Of a stretch of DNA of 38,381 bases, positions 15,595 to 23,535 are shown piece by piece. The translations under genes and the position numbers were made by a program. The notes beneath the pieces were generated by a model that saw only the letters and a program-made list of their open reading frames with translations, was not told where the DNA came from and did no database searches. This DNA is from Tenacibaculum sp. 1_MG-2023 (lineage in GTDB: Bacteria > Bacteroidota > Bacteroidia > Flavobacteriales > Flavobacteriaceae). Location of the stretch: the NCBI RefSeq assembly GCF_030547425.1, contig NZ_JAUORH010000026.1, positions 1-38,381 on the forward strand. The letters are read 5' to 3'. The stretch's first letter is position 1; each line of letters begins with the position of its first letter.

Positions 15595-16452
15595 TTAAAA
15601 AACTTCTAGTGCTTTATTATAGGCACTTTCAAAACTCATTGGTTTAATATTTGTTGTTATTTTATTTGCTGTAAAATAAGACAATAGCTTTTCTGTTGGC
15701 ATATTACCTGTTAATTCATCTTTTGCCATCGGACAACCTCCATAGCCTTTTATAGCCCCATCAAAACGGCGGCAACCTGCTTTAAAAGCACTGTCAACTT
15801 TTTCGTGCCATTTGGCAGGTGTTGTATGTAAATGAGCTCCGAATTCTATTTGAGGATAACTTGGTATTAAGTTTGAAAATAAGTAATTTATATCTTCAGG
15901 TGTTGAGCTTCCAATTGTATCTGACAAAGATAAGATTTTAACACCAAACGACGAAAGTTTTTCTGTCCACTCTCCTACTATTTCAACGCTCCATGGATCA
16001 CCATACGGATTTCCAAACCCCATTGATAAATAAGCTACTACCTCTTTGTTTGTTCGATTAGCAATAGCTAATACTTCTTTTAAAGTATCTATTGATTGTT
16101 CTATTGTTTTGTGCGTATTTCGCATTTGAAAATTTTCTGATATCGAAAAAGGATATCCTAAATAATCAATCTCTTCAAACTGAGATGCATCGTTTGCTCC
16201 ACGTACATTTGCTACAATTGCTAAAAGTTTACTTTTAGTTGCTGATAAATCTAATTTCGATAAAACTTCAGCTGTATCTCTCATTTGTGGAATTGCCTTT
16301 GGTGATACAAAACTTCCAAAATCAATAGTGTCGAACCCAACTTTTAACAGTGAATTGATATATTTAGCCTTCGCCTCTGTAGGAATAAAATGACTTTTAA
16401 TTCCTTGCATTGCGTCCCTTGGACATTCGATAATTTTAACACTGTTAACCAT
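15595..16452 (-). CDS. Hydroxymethylglutaryl-CoA lyase family enzyme
   Basis: A 285-residue cytoplasmic TIM-barrel enzyme of the HMGL-like group, expected to cleave HMG-CoA to acetoacetate and acetyl-CoA in leucine breakdown. Visible family features are the opening ECPRDAMQG (the usual substrate Arg-Asp), the metal-ligand pair in FGAHLHTT (HxH) and the active-site loop GYGGCPMAKDELTGN with its cysteine. Length is typical. The ATG is at 16452, six bases downstream of a -7-like box, so the message may be leaderless. It is first in a tight pair with the metallopeptidase gene. Confidence 0.92.
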   Translation of the reverse strand: MVNSVKIIECPRDAMQGIKSHFIPTEAKAKYINSLLKVGFDTIDFGSFVSPKAIPQMRDTAEVLSKLDLSATKSKLLAIVANVRGANDASQFEEIDYLGYPFSISENFQMRNTHKTIEQSIDTLKEVLAIANRTNKEVVAYLSMGFGNPYGDPWSVEIVGEWTEKLSSFGVKILSLSDTIGSSTPEDINYLFSNLIPSYPQIEFGAHLHTTPAKWHEKVDSAFKAGCRRFDGAIKGYGGCPMAKDELTGNMPTEKLLSYFTANKITTNIKPMSFESAYNKALEVF

Positions 16453-16457
16453 TGTGT

Positions 16458-16465
16458 CAAATATA
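16458..16465 (-). promoter_or_regulatory. Possible -7 box giving a leaderless HMG-CoA lyase message
   Basis: The minus strand reads TATATTTG (TAnnTTTG), ending six bases before the ATG, so transcription would begin about at the start codon. No -33 TTTG is visible at 18-20 bp, and the region is AT-rich, so chance is possible. Confidence 0.35.
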
Positions 16466-16604
16466 CATATTTTGATTCATTTTTTACTTGTCTTAACCTT
16501 CCACTCCCTAACAAAAAAGAAAACATACAACACTTTAATTATCAGTAAAATATCAATATAAAAAATTAAACTATAAAAAATATTTTACTTTTATTGATCT
16601 AAAC

Positions 16605-16633
16605 TGTCACAATTTAAAAGTTAAATTGTCTCT
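16605..16633 (+). promoter_or_regulatory. ECF-type promoter of the sigma factor operon (autoregulation)
   Basis: TGTCAC (16605-16610), a 17-base AT spacer and GTCTCT (16628-16633) match the layout of ECF sigma promoters (a -35 with an AC core and a GTCT-type -10). They lie directly before the ECF sigma gene. The spacer and edges also form a perfect 9-bp dyad, ACAATTTAA (16609-16617) and TTAAATTGT (16621-16629). Transcription would start only a few bases before the ATG at 16642. Confidence 0.5.
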
Positions 16634-16641
16634 AGTATAGA

Positions 16642-17217
16642 ATGATTTCATTGGAGTCGCAACAAACACATATCAACCAACTAATCGAACGTTGTAAGAA
16701 AAACGATAACTCTGCACAAATGCAGGTATATGAAAGCTATTACAAAGCTATGTATAATACATCATATCGTATTTTAAAAGACGAATTCGAAGCAGAAGAT
16801 TTAATTCAAGAAGCATTTTTAACTGCTTTTACGAAATTAGATACTTTTAAAGGTGAAGTTGCTTTTGGAGCTTGGTTAAAAAGAATTGTAATTAACAAGA
16901 GTTTAACCCAATTAAAAAAAGTTACTCGATATGATGAAGTAAGAATGGATGTGATTCCTAGCCATGAGGTTGATGACATTGAAATAGATTATAGCTCACT
17001 AGAAATTAAGAGAGTTATAAACTGTTTACAAAGCTTAAAGGATAATTACAGAATTATATTGACTTTAAACTTAATTGAAGGTTATGATTATGAAGAAATC
17101 GCTCAAATACTAAATTATACTAACGAAAATGTAAGAACAACAGTATCAAGAGCAAAAAAGAAATTAAAACAAGTATTAACTAGTAATACTAATAAAACAC
17201 AAGTATATGGAGGATAA
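16642..17217 (+). CDS. ECF RNA polymerase sigma factor
   Basis: A 191-residue sigma-70 family member with only regions 2 and 4. Region 2 is about residues 28-92 (YRILKDEFEAEDLIQEAFLT, then FGAWLKRIVINKSL). Region 4 is about 125-180 (LQSLKDNYRIILTLNLIEGY, DYEEIAQILNYTNENVRTTV, SRAKKKLKQVL). It directs RNA polymerase to a small regulon, often envelope-related. The ATG at 16642 is the only sensible start, since the next Met is residue 27. The gene overlaps the next by 11 bases, which puts that membrane protein in the usual anti-sigma position. Promoter-like ECF elements just upstream suggest autoregulation. Confidence 0.95.
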   Translation: MISLESQQTHINQLIERCKKNDNSAQMQVYESYYKAMYNTSYRILKDEFEAEDLIQEAFLTAFTKLDTFKGEVAFGAWLKRIVINKSLTQLKKVTRYDEVRMDVIPSHEVDDIEIDYSSLEIKRVINCLQSLKDNYRIILTLNLIEGYDYEEIAQILNYTNENVRTTVSRAKKKLKQVLTSNTNKTQVYGG

Positions 17218-17737
17218 ACTGCATCAGTTTTTTAAAGAGAATGATTTTGATGTTTTTGTGCCTCATCAAGGACATTTAAATCGATTTCAGCGCAGGCTAG
17301 AAGCTCCAAAAAAACCTAAAAAACCATCTTTTTTTTGGATGGGTATTGCAGCATCTGTAGTATTGGTTTTAGGTTTTTACCTTGGTAGCTACCAGCAAAA
17401 AAACACATACGACTTAGCTGATGTTTCACCTAAAATGGCAGAAGCTCAAAACTTTTTTGTTACAACCATAAATCAAGAACTAAAAGAGGTTGAACAATAT
17501 AGAAGTTTAGAAACTGAAATCGTTATTGAAGACTCTTTAAATGAAATTGAAGAGCTAGAAGACCAATATAAAGCTCTTGTAAAAGAATTATCTAAAAGAG
17601 AAAATAAACATCAAATCATCAGAGAAATGATACAAAATTATCAACAACGATTAGATGTCTTAGAAAAACTTCTTTTACGATTAGAGTTACAACAAAACCC
17701 CACAAAATTAGAAATATTAGAAGATGAAATTATATAA
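17207..17737 (+). CDS. Putative anti-sigma factor, single-pass membrane protein
   Basis: A 176-residue protein with a short cytoplasmic N-terminus (about 1-42, basic PKKPKKPS before the membrane), one membrane segment (about 44-64: MGIAASVVLVLGFYLGSY), and an extracytoplasmic Glu/Lys/Leu-rich coiled coil (about 85-165). It has no zinc-finger HxxxCxxC motif. The role is inferred from position: its start overlaps the sigma gene by 11 bases, and the topology suits a membrane-bound regulator. It overlaps the following gene by 14 bases. It could alternatively be a structural coiled-coil partner unrelated to sigma control. Confidence 0.75.
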   Translation: MEDKLHQFFKENDFDVFVPHQGHLNRFQRRLEAPKKPKKPSFFWMGIAASVVLVLGFYLGSYQQKNTYDLADVSPKMAEAQNFFVTTINQELKEVEQYRSLETEIVIEDSLNEIEELEDQYKALVKELSKRENKHQIIREMIQNYQQRLDVLEKLLLRLELQQNPTKLEILEDEII

Positions 17738-18794
17738 ACTACTTTTCCTACTCTTATTCGTTCCTACACTTTTAGTAGCTAATGATAAAAAACACGAAAA
17801 AAGCAAAAACATACGTAAAACTTTTTCTGTTAACAAAAATGCTACCTTATACATTAACAATAAATACGGTAATGTAAACGTAACTACTTGGAATGAAAAC
17901 AGAATAGAAATCAACGTAAAAATTACCGTAAAAGGGAGTGATTTATCTAATGTTGAGCGTAAACTAAAAGCTATTGATGTACAATTTGAAGCTACTCCTA
18001 GTTTAGTAGAAGCAAGAACAATTATTGAAAAAACAAAATCTAGTTGGTCTTGGTGGGGCAGTAATAACACAAACTACAAGATTAATTACTTTGTTAAGAT
18101 GCCAATTACCAATAATGCCGATTTAAATAATAAATACGGAAACATTGAATTAGATAAACTAGAAGGTAAATCCAATATTAATTGTGATTATGGTAAAATT
18201 CAAATAGACCAGTTATTAAATGAAACTAATAATATTAATTTAGATTACTGTGGTACTTCTGAAATTAACTTTATGAAATCTGGAAACTTAAGTGTTGATT
18301 ACTCAAAGTTAGCTATTATAAAATCAGAAAACTTAAAAGTTAATGCCGATTATTCTACTATGAAAATTGGTACTGCAACCAACGTTGATTTTAATACTGA
18401 TTATGGAAGTATTTCTATAGATGATGCTTCTAATATTAGTGGTAATTCTGATTACGCAAGTATAAAAATAGGAACTCTTAGAAAAAACTTAAAGATTAAT
18501 ACCGATTATGGTAGTGTTAGAGTTAGAAATATTGAAAAAGGGTTTGAAAACATTGTTATTGATGGAAGTTATGCTGGAATTAAACTTGGTACTAATAGCA
18601 ATAACAGCTTTAATTTTACTGTTGACTTAGGGTATGCCGGGTTTGGATATCCTGAAAACCATGTAGACATGTTTAAAAGCATTAATAAATCGTCAAAAAA
18701 ATATTACGAAGGGGCTTTTGGTAAAGGGAATTCTAATTCTACCATTACTATAAAATCTAAATATGGAGGCGTTTCTTTAAAATTAAATGATTAA
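17724..18794 (+). CDS. Exported beta-repeat protein (DUF4097-like)
   Basis: A 356-residue protein with signal peptide (about 1-19, FVPTLLVAN), then repeated short strands of the form (D/N)YGxIxI about every 16-20 residues (NKYGNVNV, NKYGNIEL, CDYGKIQI, TDYGSISI, SDYASIKI, TDYGSVRV, SYAGIKL, SKYGGVSL). This is the pattern of a right-handed beta-solenoid, as in DUF4097 and related adhesin-like proteins. No catalytic residues are evident. It lies third in the sigma operon and is expected in the periplasm or on the surface. The regulon link suggests a structural or envelope-stress role, but function is unknown. Confidence 0.85.
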   Translation: MKLYKLLFLLLFVPTLLVANDKKHEKSKNIRKTFSVNKNATLYINNKYGNVNVTTWNENRIEINVKITVKGSDLSNVERKLKAIDVQFEATPSLVEARTIIEKTKSSWSWWGSNNTNYKINYFVKMPITNNADLNNKYGNIELDKLEGKSNINCDYGKIQIDQLLNETNNINLDYCGTSEINFMKSGNLSVDYSKLAIIKSENLKVNADYSTMKIGTATNVDFNTDYGSISIDDASNISGNSDYASIKIGTLRKNLKINTDYGSVRVRNIEKGFENIVIDGSYAGIKLGTNSNNSFNFTVDLGYAGFGYPENHVDMFKSINKSSKKYYEGAFGKGNSNSTITIKSKYGGVSLKLND

Positions 18795-18816
18795 CCAACT
18801 TATAAATTATACTACG

Positions 18817-19545
18817 ATGAAAAAATCAGCAATCTTATTATTAACTCTTTTTATTAGTTTCCAAATACAGGCACAAAGCTGGTGGAATTCAAAAAAAATT
18901 AAAGGTAACGGAAAAGTTATTACAGAAACTAGAAAGATTAGTTCTTTTGATAAAGTAAACGTTGGAGGTTCCTTTGATGTTTATTTAATTGATGGAACTG
19001 AAGGTAAAGTAACCTTAGAAGGAGAAGAAAATATTTTAAAGTACATTGAAACTGAAGTTAAAAACGGAAAATTAAATGTACACTTTAAACAAAACACTAA
19101 TATTAAAGCAACAAAAAAGCTAACAGTAACCATTCCTTTTGAAAAAATTGAAGCTGTTGCTTTGGGAGGGTCAGGAAATGTAATTGCAAAAAAGCGTATA
19201 AAAGCTGATGTAGTTTCTTTTGGCTTAGGAGGCTCAGGAAACATTATAGCTAGTGTAGACGCTAATACTGTTAAAACTTCTATTGGCGGTTCAGGAAACA
19301 TTATGCTAAAAGGAAAAAGCGATAACTTAAAATGTTCTATTGGTGGTTCAGGAAACATAAAAGCATACGACTTAAAAACAAGCTCTTTAAAAGCTAGTAT
19401 TGCTGGCTCTGGCGATGTATCAGTCACTGTTAACAATAGAATTAAAGCTACAATAGTAGGTTCTGGAAATATATATTATAAAGGAAAACCATCAGATATA
19501 GATAAGACTTCTTTAGGCTCAGGAAGTGTTATTGATAGAAATTAA
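18817..19545 (+). CDS. GIN-domain (DUF2807) exported protein
   Basis: A 242-residue protein with signal peptide (about 1-20, ending FQIQAQS). A head GIN domain follows, with the repeated motif GGSGNI/GSGDV at intervals of about 20 residues (GGSGNVIAKK, GGSGNIIASV, GGSGNIMLKG, GGSGNIKAYD, AGSGDVSVTV, VGSGNIYYKG), predicted to form a beta-solenoid. The frame is open from an ATG at 18787 overlapping the previous stop, but the ATG at 18817 begins a proper signal peptide and is chosen. Last gene of the sigma operon; a bidirectional terminator follows. Function unknown; the family is common in Bacteroidota. Confidence 0.9.
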   Translation: MKKSAILLLTLFISFQIQAQSWWNSKKIKGNGKVITETRKISSFDKVNVGGSFDVYLIDGTEGKVTLEGEENILKYIETEVKNGKLNVHFKQNTNIKATKKLTVTIPFEKIEAVALGGSGNVIAKKRIKADVVSFGLGGSGNIIASVDANTVKTSIGGSGNIMLKGKSDNLKCSIGGSGNIKAYDLKTSSLKASIAGSGDVSVTVNNRIKATIVGSGNIYYKGKPSDIDKTSLGSGSVIDRN

Positions 19546-19560
19546 AGTACCTCACTATAT

Positions 19561-19596
19561 AAAAAGTCCGCTGTAAGTTTACAGCGGATTTTTTTT
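19561..19596. terminator. Bidirectional terminator after the sigma operon and the DUF3857 gene
   Basis: Stem TCCGCTGTAA (19567-19576) with complement at 19579-19588, flanked by A-run and T-run, between two convergent genes. Its core is identical to the terminator at 23481-23516. Confidence 0.9.
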
Positions 19597-19610
19597 AAAA
19601 GGTACTAACC

Positions 19611-22600
19611 TTAATCTATCTGATTTATACTTTTAAAAGCAATTAGAACCTCTCTTGTATCTAGAACTTTTTCTACATAATTCTTAAACTGAATATAATC
19701 TTTAGGGGTAATCAAATCAGAAGATACATTAGACTCAATATCAATTTCTAAAAGATTTTTATTAATTAGCTTGTAAGAAATTGAATAACTATGATTTTTA
19801 AAACTATAAGTACTTTTTTCTGGTAAGCCTACAAACTCTTCATTCTCTTTAAGCCTTACAATTATTTTTTCTCTATAATAATCAGAATTTTCATATTTTC
19901 TATAATCTATTGGATACAATCGTTTATCTAATTGAATAACTAAATTATTATATGGATTTAAAAAAAACGGCACTTTAAACGTCTGTAAACCCGCTACTTT
20001 GTTTATTTTTATATCTGAAGTTAATTTCATTTTATATAAAGCTGTTCCTTTGTCTTTATTTATCTCTATTTTTTCAACATCATTAAATTTAACGGGTTCA
20101 CTTGTTCTATTAGAAATCTCTTGATGAAGTTCATCTTTTAATAATTCACCTTCTTTATTTGTTAAAACATCAATATAATAAGATGCTAAATGACCAGTGA
20201 CTTGTGTCTCTAACTCAATCTCTGACTCTTCTTTATGTAAATTTAAGTCGGTAATACTTATAAATTTTGCTTTTTCTCTAAGTACATTGTTTAGTTTAAA
20301 TAAACCTTCAACAACTTTGGTTGAGTTATCATAAGGTATTTCTAAAGCAGTTGCTTCACGAAGAGACATTGGTAATGATTTAAATGGTAAATGCTTATCT
20401 GTAAGCTCTAAAAATTGAGCTTCTCCATTTATTTTTACCTTAACAATACAATGATTAAAATCGGTACTTGGAAGCAATAGCTGGTTCTTGGCATAATCTG
20501 CAGTAAGGATTAAAACCATATTTACATCTAACTCGGCTTTTTTTGCTAAAACTAAAAATAAAGATGAAAAATCTTTACAGTCTCCTAGTTTAGTTTTTAT
20601 GGTTTTTGATGGTTTTTGTGGTACATACCCTCCCTGTCTAAAACTTACATGACTATAATTTAAATTGTCTGTTATATAATAATAAATTTTTTTAGCTCTT
20701 TGATTTTCTGATAATTGTTTATATCCATCTATAAATATTTCATTGAATACTTCTTCTACCTTTTTATCTACTTTTAACTGCTTTCTAACGATATCAGAAT
20801 ACCAAGAAGCTATATCATTCCAAGAGTCAATAGAGCTAACACTTAACCTTGTTACTACATCATTAAAAGCTGGCATATAATCTTCTGTTATTGGAATACC
20901 GGGCACATTGTTTAGTTCCCATTCATGAACATAATAATCTCCTTTTTTATATGTATGATATTTAACCTCACCGTTCTTAACTATTTGGTTTACTTCTTTA
21001 TCTACAGTTAAGAGTCTATAAGTATTTTTAGAAATAGGATGATATCCTTTAAATCCATGACTTAAAATATAATCTTTATAAAACCTACCATAAGTTGAGT
21101 AAGTTGTTACATAATCTACATATACAACGTCTCCTATTTCTAATCCAGAAAAAACAAGGTTAGCTCCATTACGATCTGCAGGAATAGATTCTCCATTAGG
21201 TTTTATTATTTCTGCTTTCTTTATTTGATAATCTCCCGACAAACCTAAGTTGTATTCTTTAAAAATATCTACACCATTCAAAGATGTTATTTCCTGAATA
21301 AAAGTTTCTTGAAATTCTCCTCCTCCTCTATTATGACTTAAGACCGTTATTTGATTTAATAAAGTATTTATACCATAGTTATTTGTGGTATTTTTATTTC
21401 TATTTTGCTTTATATACCTGTAAGCATCTTTTAAACTAAATTCATCAAGTACATTCTTCTTATTTTCTAAATCATTAATTTTTTTTCTCAATTTATGATC
21501 TGAGGGACTTCTTTCTAGAGCTATTTTATATAATTTTACAGCTTCTTTTTTCTTTCCTAATTGAACATAAGTATCTCCTTTTGCCTTTATAAAAGCATAT
21601 GAATTTGGGTAGTTTTTTACTCCTTTTTCTATAAAAGGTAAAGATCTTTTATATTGATTTGTGTCATGGAGTAATTGAATTAATCTATATAAAAAATCAT
21701 TATCATAACTAAACCTGTTTATAACCTCAGTATACAAATTAACTACTTCTTCAACTCTATTTTGTTTTTTATAATAGTAACCTAAATACTTTATAACTTC
21801 TGAGTTAAACTCTGATTTATTATATTTTTCTAAGATGTTTATTGTGGCTTTATCATCATTAAAAAGTTTAGAATAAAATTCAGAAAAAACAGATTTCATA
21901 GTTGATGGCAATGTTTTATCTTCTAGCAGCTCTTTTAACTTACCTTTCATTTCTAACTTATTTTCTCGACGTAAGAAAATCATGAAATCAGATACTTTTT
22001 CAATAAATGGATAATTAATTGAATTTTTAATCTTTATCATTTTCTTTTCATATGCATCAATATCTAACCTCATTAAGTCATCAAATTTTTGATATTCTAA
22101 AAAAGAAGACATGTAGTAATTTGGATCTTCTCTTTTTAAATTATCCTGTATTCTTTTTAAAGCACTATCATCCCCTTTTGCACTATAACATTCCGCTAAA
22201 CAAGTTCGTATTAATGAACTCTTAGGATGCTTCTTATACCAATCTTCCAAAAGATTCATTGCTTTATTTATTCTTCCATTTCTATAATAAGTAAGAAACA
22301 AATTAAATTTTGTCAAGTTAATGTCGTTATCTGGATTTTTAAGTTTTTCCTCAAAATACTTTTCTACACTATGAGGGATTAGTTTAGGGTCTATCTCTTT
22401 TACACTACTTTTTCTATAATTTCTATTAACAAACGATGTCTTGTAATTCTTTAAAGGTTTTCCTTCTAAGTCTTCCATTCTTAAGATAAAATAAGGATTA
22501 CTTCCATTTGCTGCCAACTTAATTAAGAACCTATTAACACCTTTTTGAAGGTTTACTTCATAAGTATAAGCATCTAATTCTGTATTATATTGATTGTCAT

Positions 22601-23375
22601 CTTCCAGAACCAGTACATCATTAAGCCAAAAACGAATCATCCCTCCTTTACCTAATTTCAGTAAAACTCTTTGATTTTCTGAAGACTCAATAAATGTTTG
22701 AGCGTAATGAACTCCCGCCCCATATTCCGAGTGGTTGGTAAAAAAGTTATATACTTCAGAATTGTTTGGTGATTTATACCATTGTGCATCTCCGTTACTC
22801 TGAGCATCAAAAATCTCTTTATTTGACGATTTTTCTTCTGGAGGATAGGGCATATCTATACCGCTAGAATTTAAATTTTCAAAAACACCGCAATACTCCC
22901 AACCTTTTATCGCATTGATATTATTCATCAACATAGTATAAGAGTCCCAATCTTTAAGGTTCCTTTTAGTTATCGATTGTAAATATAAAAGTCCATTCTT
23001 TACTGTTGTATTCTTTACCTGAGAAGCATCTATAAACTGAGGTGACTCATATGTTTCAGAATTAAAACCCATATCGAAATAATCACTAAAAAAGTAATTC
23101 ATTGTCCAATTAGAAAACATATAGTTTTCATAGTTCTCATAATTAGAAATTTTCTTCAATAGTTCATGGTCACTACGCATATTACCATTCTCCATTTCTA
23201 CTAGCTTCTTCAGAATTAGATTCTCAACATCATCTTCATAATTTAGTTTATTTACTAAACTAAGTGCTTTATCCCGGTTATTATCTAACAAAGCACTCCA
23301 TATTTCGAGGTTTTTTTGCGCATTTATAGTTAAAGAAAGAAATAGAAAAAGCATACAAGTAAATATGTTTTTCAT
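19611..23375 (-). CDS. DUF3857 and transglutaminase-domain exported protein with TPRs
   Basis: A very large exported protein (1254 residues from the chosen ATG at 23375; nine upstream in-frame residues are ignored because the signal peptide MKNIFTCMLFLFLSLTINAQ starts here). The N-terminal half holds TPR-like repeats (for example SYAFIKAKGDTYVQLGKKKE and KAMNLLEDWYKKHP). DUF3857 follows (about 660-850). A transglutaminase-like core shows Cys933 in LGDCKDFSS, His in DFNHCIVK and Asp in FLELTD, so the catalytic triad is intact. The C-terminal region is beta-rich. Proteins of this layout are frequent in Bacteroidota; the substrate is unknown. It is a single-gene unit bounded by two near-identical terminators. 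Confidence 0.92.
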   Translation of the reverse strand: MKNIFTCMLFLFLSLTINAQKNLEIWSALLDNNRDKALSLVNKLNYEDDVENLILKKLVEMENGNMRSDHELLKKISNYENYENYMFSNWTMNYFFSDYFDMGFNSETYESPQFIDASQVKNTTVKNGLLYLQSITKRNLKDWDSYTMLMNNINAIKGWEYCGVFENLNSSGIDMPYPPEEKSSNKEIFDAQSNGDAQWYKSPNNSEVYNFFTNHSEYGAGVHYAQTFIESSENQRVLLKLGKGGMIRFWLNDVLVLEDDNQYNTELDAYTYEVNLQKGVNRFLIKLAANGSNPYFILRMEDLEGKPLKNYKTSFVNRNYRKSSVKEIDPKLIPHSVEKYFEEKLKNPDNDINLTKFNLFLTYYRNGRINKAMNLLEDWYKKHPKSSLIRTCLAECYSAKGDDSALKRIQDNLKREDPNYYMSSFLEYQKFDDLMRLDIDAYEKKMIKIKNSINYPFIEKVSDFMIFLRRENKLEMKGKLKELLEDKTLPSTMKSVFSEFYSKLFNDDKATINILEKYNKSEFNSEVIKYLGYYYKKQNRVEEVVNLYTEVINRFSYDNDFLYRLIQLLHDTNQYKRSLPFIEKGVKNYPNSYAFIKAKGDTYVQLGKKKEAVKLYKIALERSPSDHKLRKKINDLENKKNVLDEFSLKDAYRYIKQNRNKNTTNNYGINTLLNQITVLSHNRGGGEFQETFIQEITSLNGVDIFKEYNLGLSGDYQIKKAEIIKPNGESIPADRNGANLVFSGLEIGDVVYVDYVTTYSTYGRFYKDYILSHGFKGYHPISKNTYRLLTVDKEVNQIVKNGEVKYHTYKKGDYYVHEWELNNVPGIPITEDYMPAFNDVVTRLSVSSIDSWNDIASWYSDIVRKQLKVDKKVEEVFNEIFIDGYKQLSENQRAKKIYYYITDNLNYSHVSFRQGGYVPQKPSKTIKTKLGDCKDFSSLFLVLAKKAELDVNMVLILTADYAKNQLLLPSTDFNHCIVKVKINGEAQFLELTDKHLPFKSLPMSLREATALEIPYDNSTKVVEGLFKLNNVLREKAKFISITDLNLHKEESEIELETQVTGHLASYYIDVLTNKEGELLKDELHQEISNRTSEPVKFNDVEKIEINKDKGTALYKMKLTSDIKINKVAGLQTFKVPFFLNPYNNLVIQLDKRLYPIDYRKYENSDYYREKIIVRLKENEEFVGLPEKSTYSFKNHSYSISYKLINKNLLEIDIESNVSSDLITPKDYIQFKNYVEKVLDTREVLIAFKSINQID

Positions 23376-23439
23376 TCTTGGGTAGGTAAAATAATAAATC
23401 ATAGTAGGTTTTTAAATATAGCATTTTTTGAAACTAATC

Positions 23440-23447
23440 CAAACCTA
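23440..23447 (-). promoter_or_regulatory. -7 box of the DUF3857 gene
   Basis: The minus strand reads TAGGTTTG (TAnnTTTG), 64 bases before the ATG at 23375. No clear -33 element is seen. Confidence 0.4.
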
Positions 23448-23480
23448 AGTAAATAGAACATAATATCCTAAAAAATCATA

Positions 23481-23516
23481 AAAAAAGTCCGCTGTAAGTT
23501 TACAGCGGACTTTTTT
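23481..23516 (-). terminator. Terminator of valS
   Basis: A perfect stem with the same TCCGCTGTAA / TTACAGCGGA core as at 19561-19596, flanked by A6 and T6, 20 bases beyond the valS stop. It can act in both directions. Confidence 0.9.
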
Positions 23517-23535
23517 ATTTATTTAAACAATTAAC

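Noticed and set aside
19160..19370. Regularly spaced short repeats that could suggest a CRISPR array
   Set aside because: They are in-frame codons for GGSGNI in a signal-peptide protein; the spacing and divergence are those of protein repeats.
18981..19436. Open frame on the minus strand opposite the GIN-domain gene, with repeated MFPEPP units
   Set aside because: The repeats are only the complement of the GSGNI repeats of the real gene.
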